The notes under the pieces are model-generated. The model saw nothing but the letters and a program-made list of their open reading frames with translations, was not told where the DNA came from and searched no databases. Positions 63,881 to 64,000 of a DNA stretch of 64,000 bases are shown piece by piece. This DNA comes from Fortiea contorta PCC 7126 (GTDB lineage Bacteria > Cyanobacteriota > Cyanobacteriia > Cyanobacteriales > Nostocaceae), in assembly GCF_000332295.1 (NCBI RefSeq), contig NZ_KB235931.1, positions 186,001-250,000 on the forward strand. The letters run 5' to 3'. Every line of letters begins with the position of its first letter. The stretch's first letter is position 1. A program made the translations under genes and the position numbers.

Positions 63881-64000
63881 TTATTTTATACTTGGTAATC
63901 TAGGAAAATTTACTTTGGCGGTGGCAACTAAGGGGGTGGGGGTGGTGAATTCTTTGACAGGTTGATGGGCGACGATATCGTATACTGCTTCGACTGAGGA
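63881..64000 (-). CDS. C-terminal end of an unidentified gene (truncated by window edge)
   Basis: The minus-strand frame is open from base 64,000 to a TAA at 63,881-63,883 and encodes EAVYDIVAHQPVKEFTTPTP and LVATAKVNFPRLPSIK at the end. It is upstream of the RebD-like gene on the same strand. In related clusters an L-tryptophan oxidase (RebO/StaO/VioA) or halogenase could be expected, but 39 residues are not enough to tell. Confidence 0.5.
   Translation of the reverse strand, partial: SSVEAVYDIVAHQPVKEFTTPTPLVATAKVNFPRLPSIK

Larger units (their letters stand above)
53641..64000. mobile_element. Putative nifK interruption element, left 10.3 kb (right end outside window)
   Basis: nifK homology ends abruptly at ~53,641 and none of the genes normally downstream (nifK 3' end, nifE, nifN, nifX) follow. 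Instead there are seven minus-strand genes of a secondary-metabolite cluster. Elements inside nifK have been reported in genome surveys of heterocystous cyanobacteria as far as I recall. No recombinase is visible in this part, so it should lie near the far end. An alternative is a genuine loss of nifK by rearrangement. Confidence 0.72.

Noticed and set aside
53778-64000. Violacein cluster
   Set aside because: No VioE-like gene is present, and two P450s and a RebC/StaC-type flavoprotein point to indolocarbazole-type chemistry instead.

Overview
The window comes from a filamentous, heterocyst-forming cyanobacterium of the Nostoc/Anabaena type. Evidence: many HIP1 palindromes (GCGATCGC), heptamer-based STRR repeats in most intergenic spaces, a cyanobacterial nif order (nifB-fdxN-nifS-nifU-glbN-nifH-nifD-nifK), and nif genes split by DNA elements of the kind removed during heterocyst differentiation. 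No rRNA, tRNA or CRISPR array was recognised.

Layout. 1-24 kb is mostly housekeeping: an efflux adaptor and ABC permease, a broken WD40 gene, an MscS channel, a PAS-LuxR regulator and a large hybrid histidine kinase, murC-murB, nadD, gap2, thiL, a lumenal cyclophilin, efp-accB, an ArsR regulator, a GerMN protein, proS and an acyltransferase. 24-27 kb and 31-36 kb are accessory DNA: toxin-antitoxin pairs (FitAB-like, HicAB with broken hicA, Phd/VapC, HigBA-like), three Uma2 genes, broken WD40 and DUF2887/Rpn-type fragments, MITE-like elements and tandem arrays. Between them (26.4-30.5 kb, minus strand) lies an auxiliary nif operon: serine acetyltransferase (nifP/cysE), an Asr1405-like and a DUF2949 protein, nifV, nifZ and nifT, followed by a [2Fe-2S] protein. 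The main nif operon starts at nifB (38.3 kb). The nif units at nifP and nifB each carry three same-orientation copies of the core TGAGTACAA upstream (mostly extended to TTGAGTACAA), a candidate shared nif regulatory element.

nifD is split at codon 301 by a 5,876-bp element bounded by the 9-bp direct repeat TATTCCCTG. Removing it restores an in-frame NifD of 500 residues. The element carries xisA, a GIY-YIG protein, a small conserved protein, a KilA-N protein, a tyrosine-recombinase remnant and striking repeats (a 44-bp inverted repeat and a 42-bp tandem array). The insertion site is not the one used by the 11-kb element of Anabaena PCC 7120, whose 11-bp core is present once and unoccupied in the 3' part of this nifD.

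nifK is also incomplete: homology stops after about 429 residues at ~53,643 and the C-terminal ~80 residues are nowhere in the window. The remaining 10.3 kb instead holds a minus-strand gene cluster: a VioB/RebD/StaD-type protein, a RebC/StaC-type flavin monooxygenase, a glutathione-S-transferase-like protein, two cytochromes P450 and an MFS exporter. The best reading is that nifK is interrupted by a second, larger element whose cargo is an indolocarbazole- or bisindole-type biosynthetic cluster and whose far end lies beyond 64,000. That natural-product cargo inside a nitrogenase gene is the most unusual feature here.
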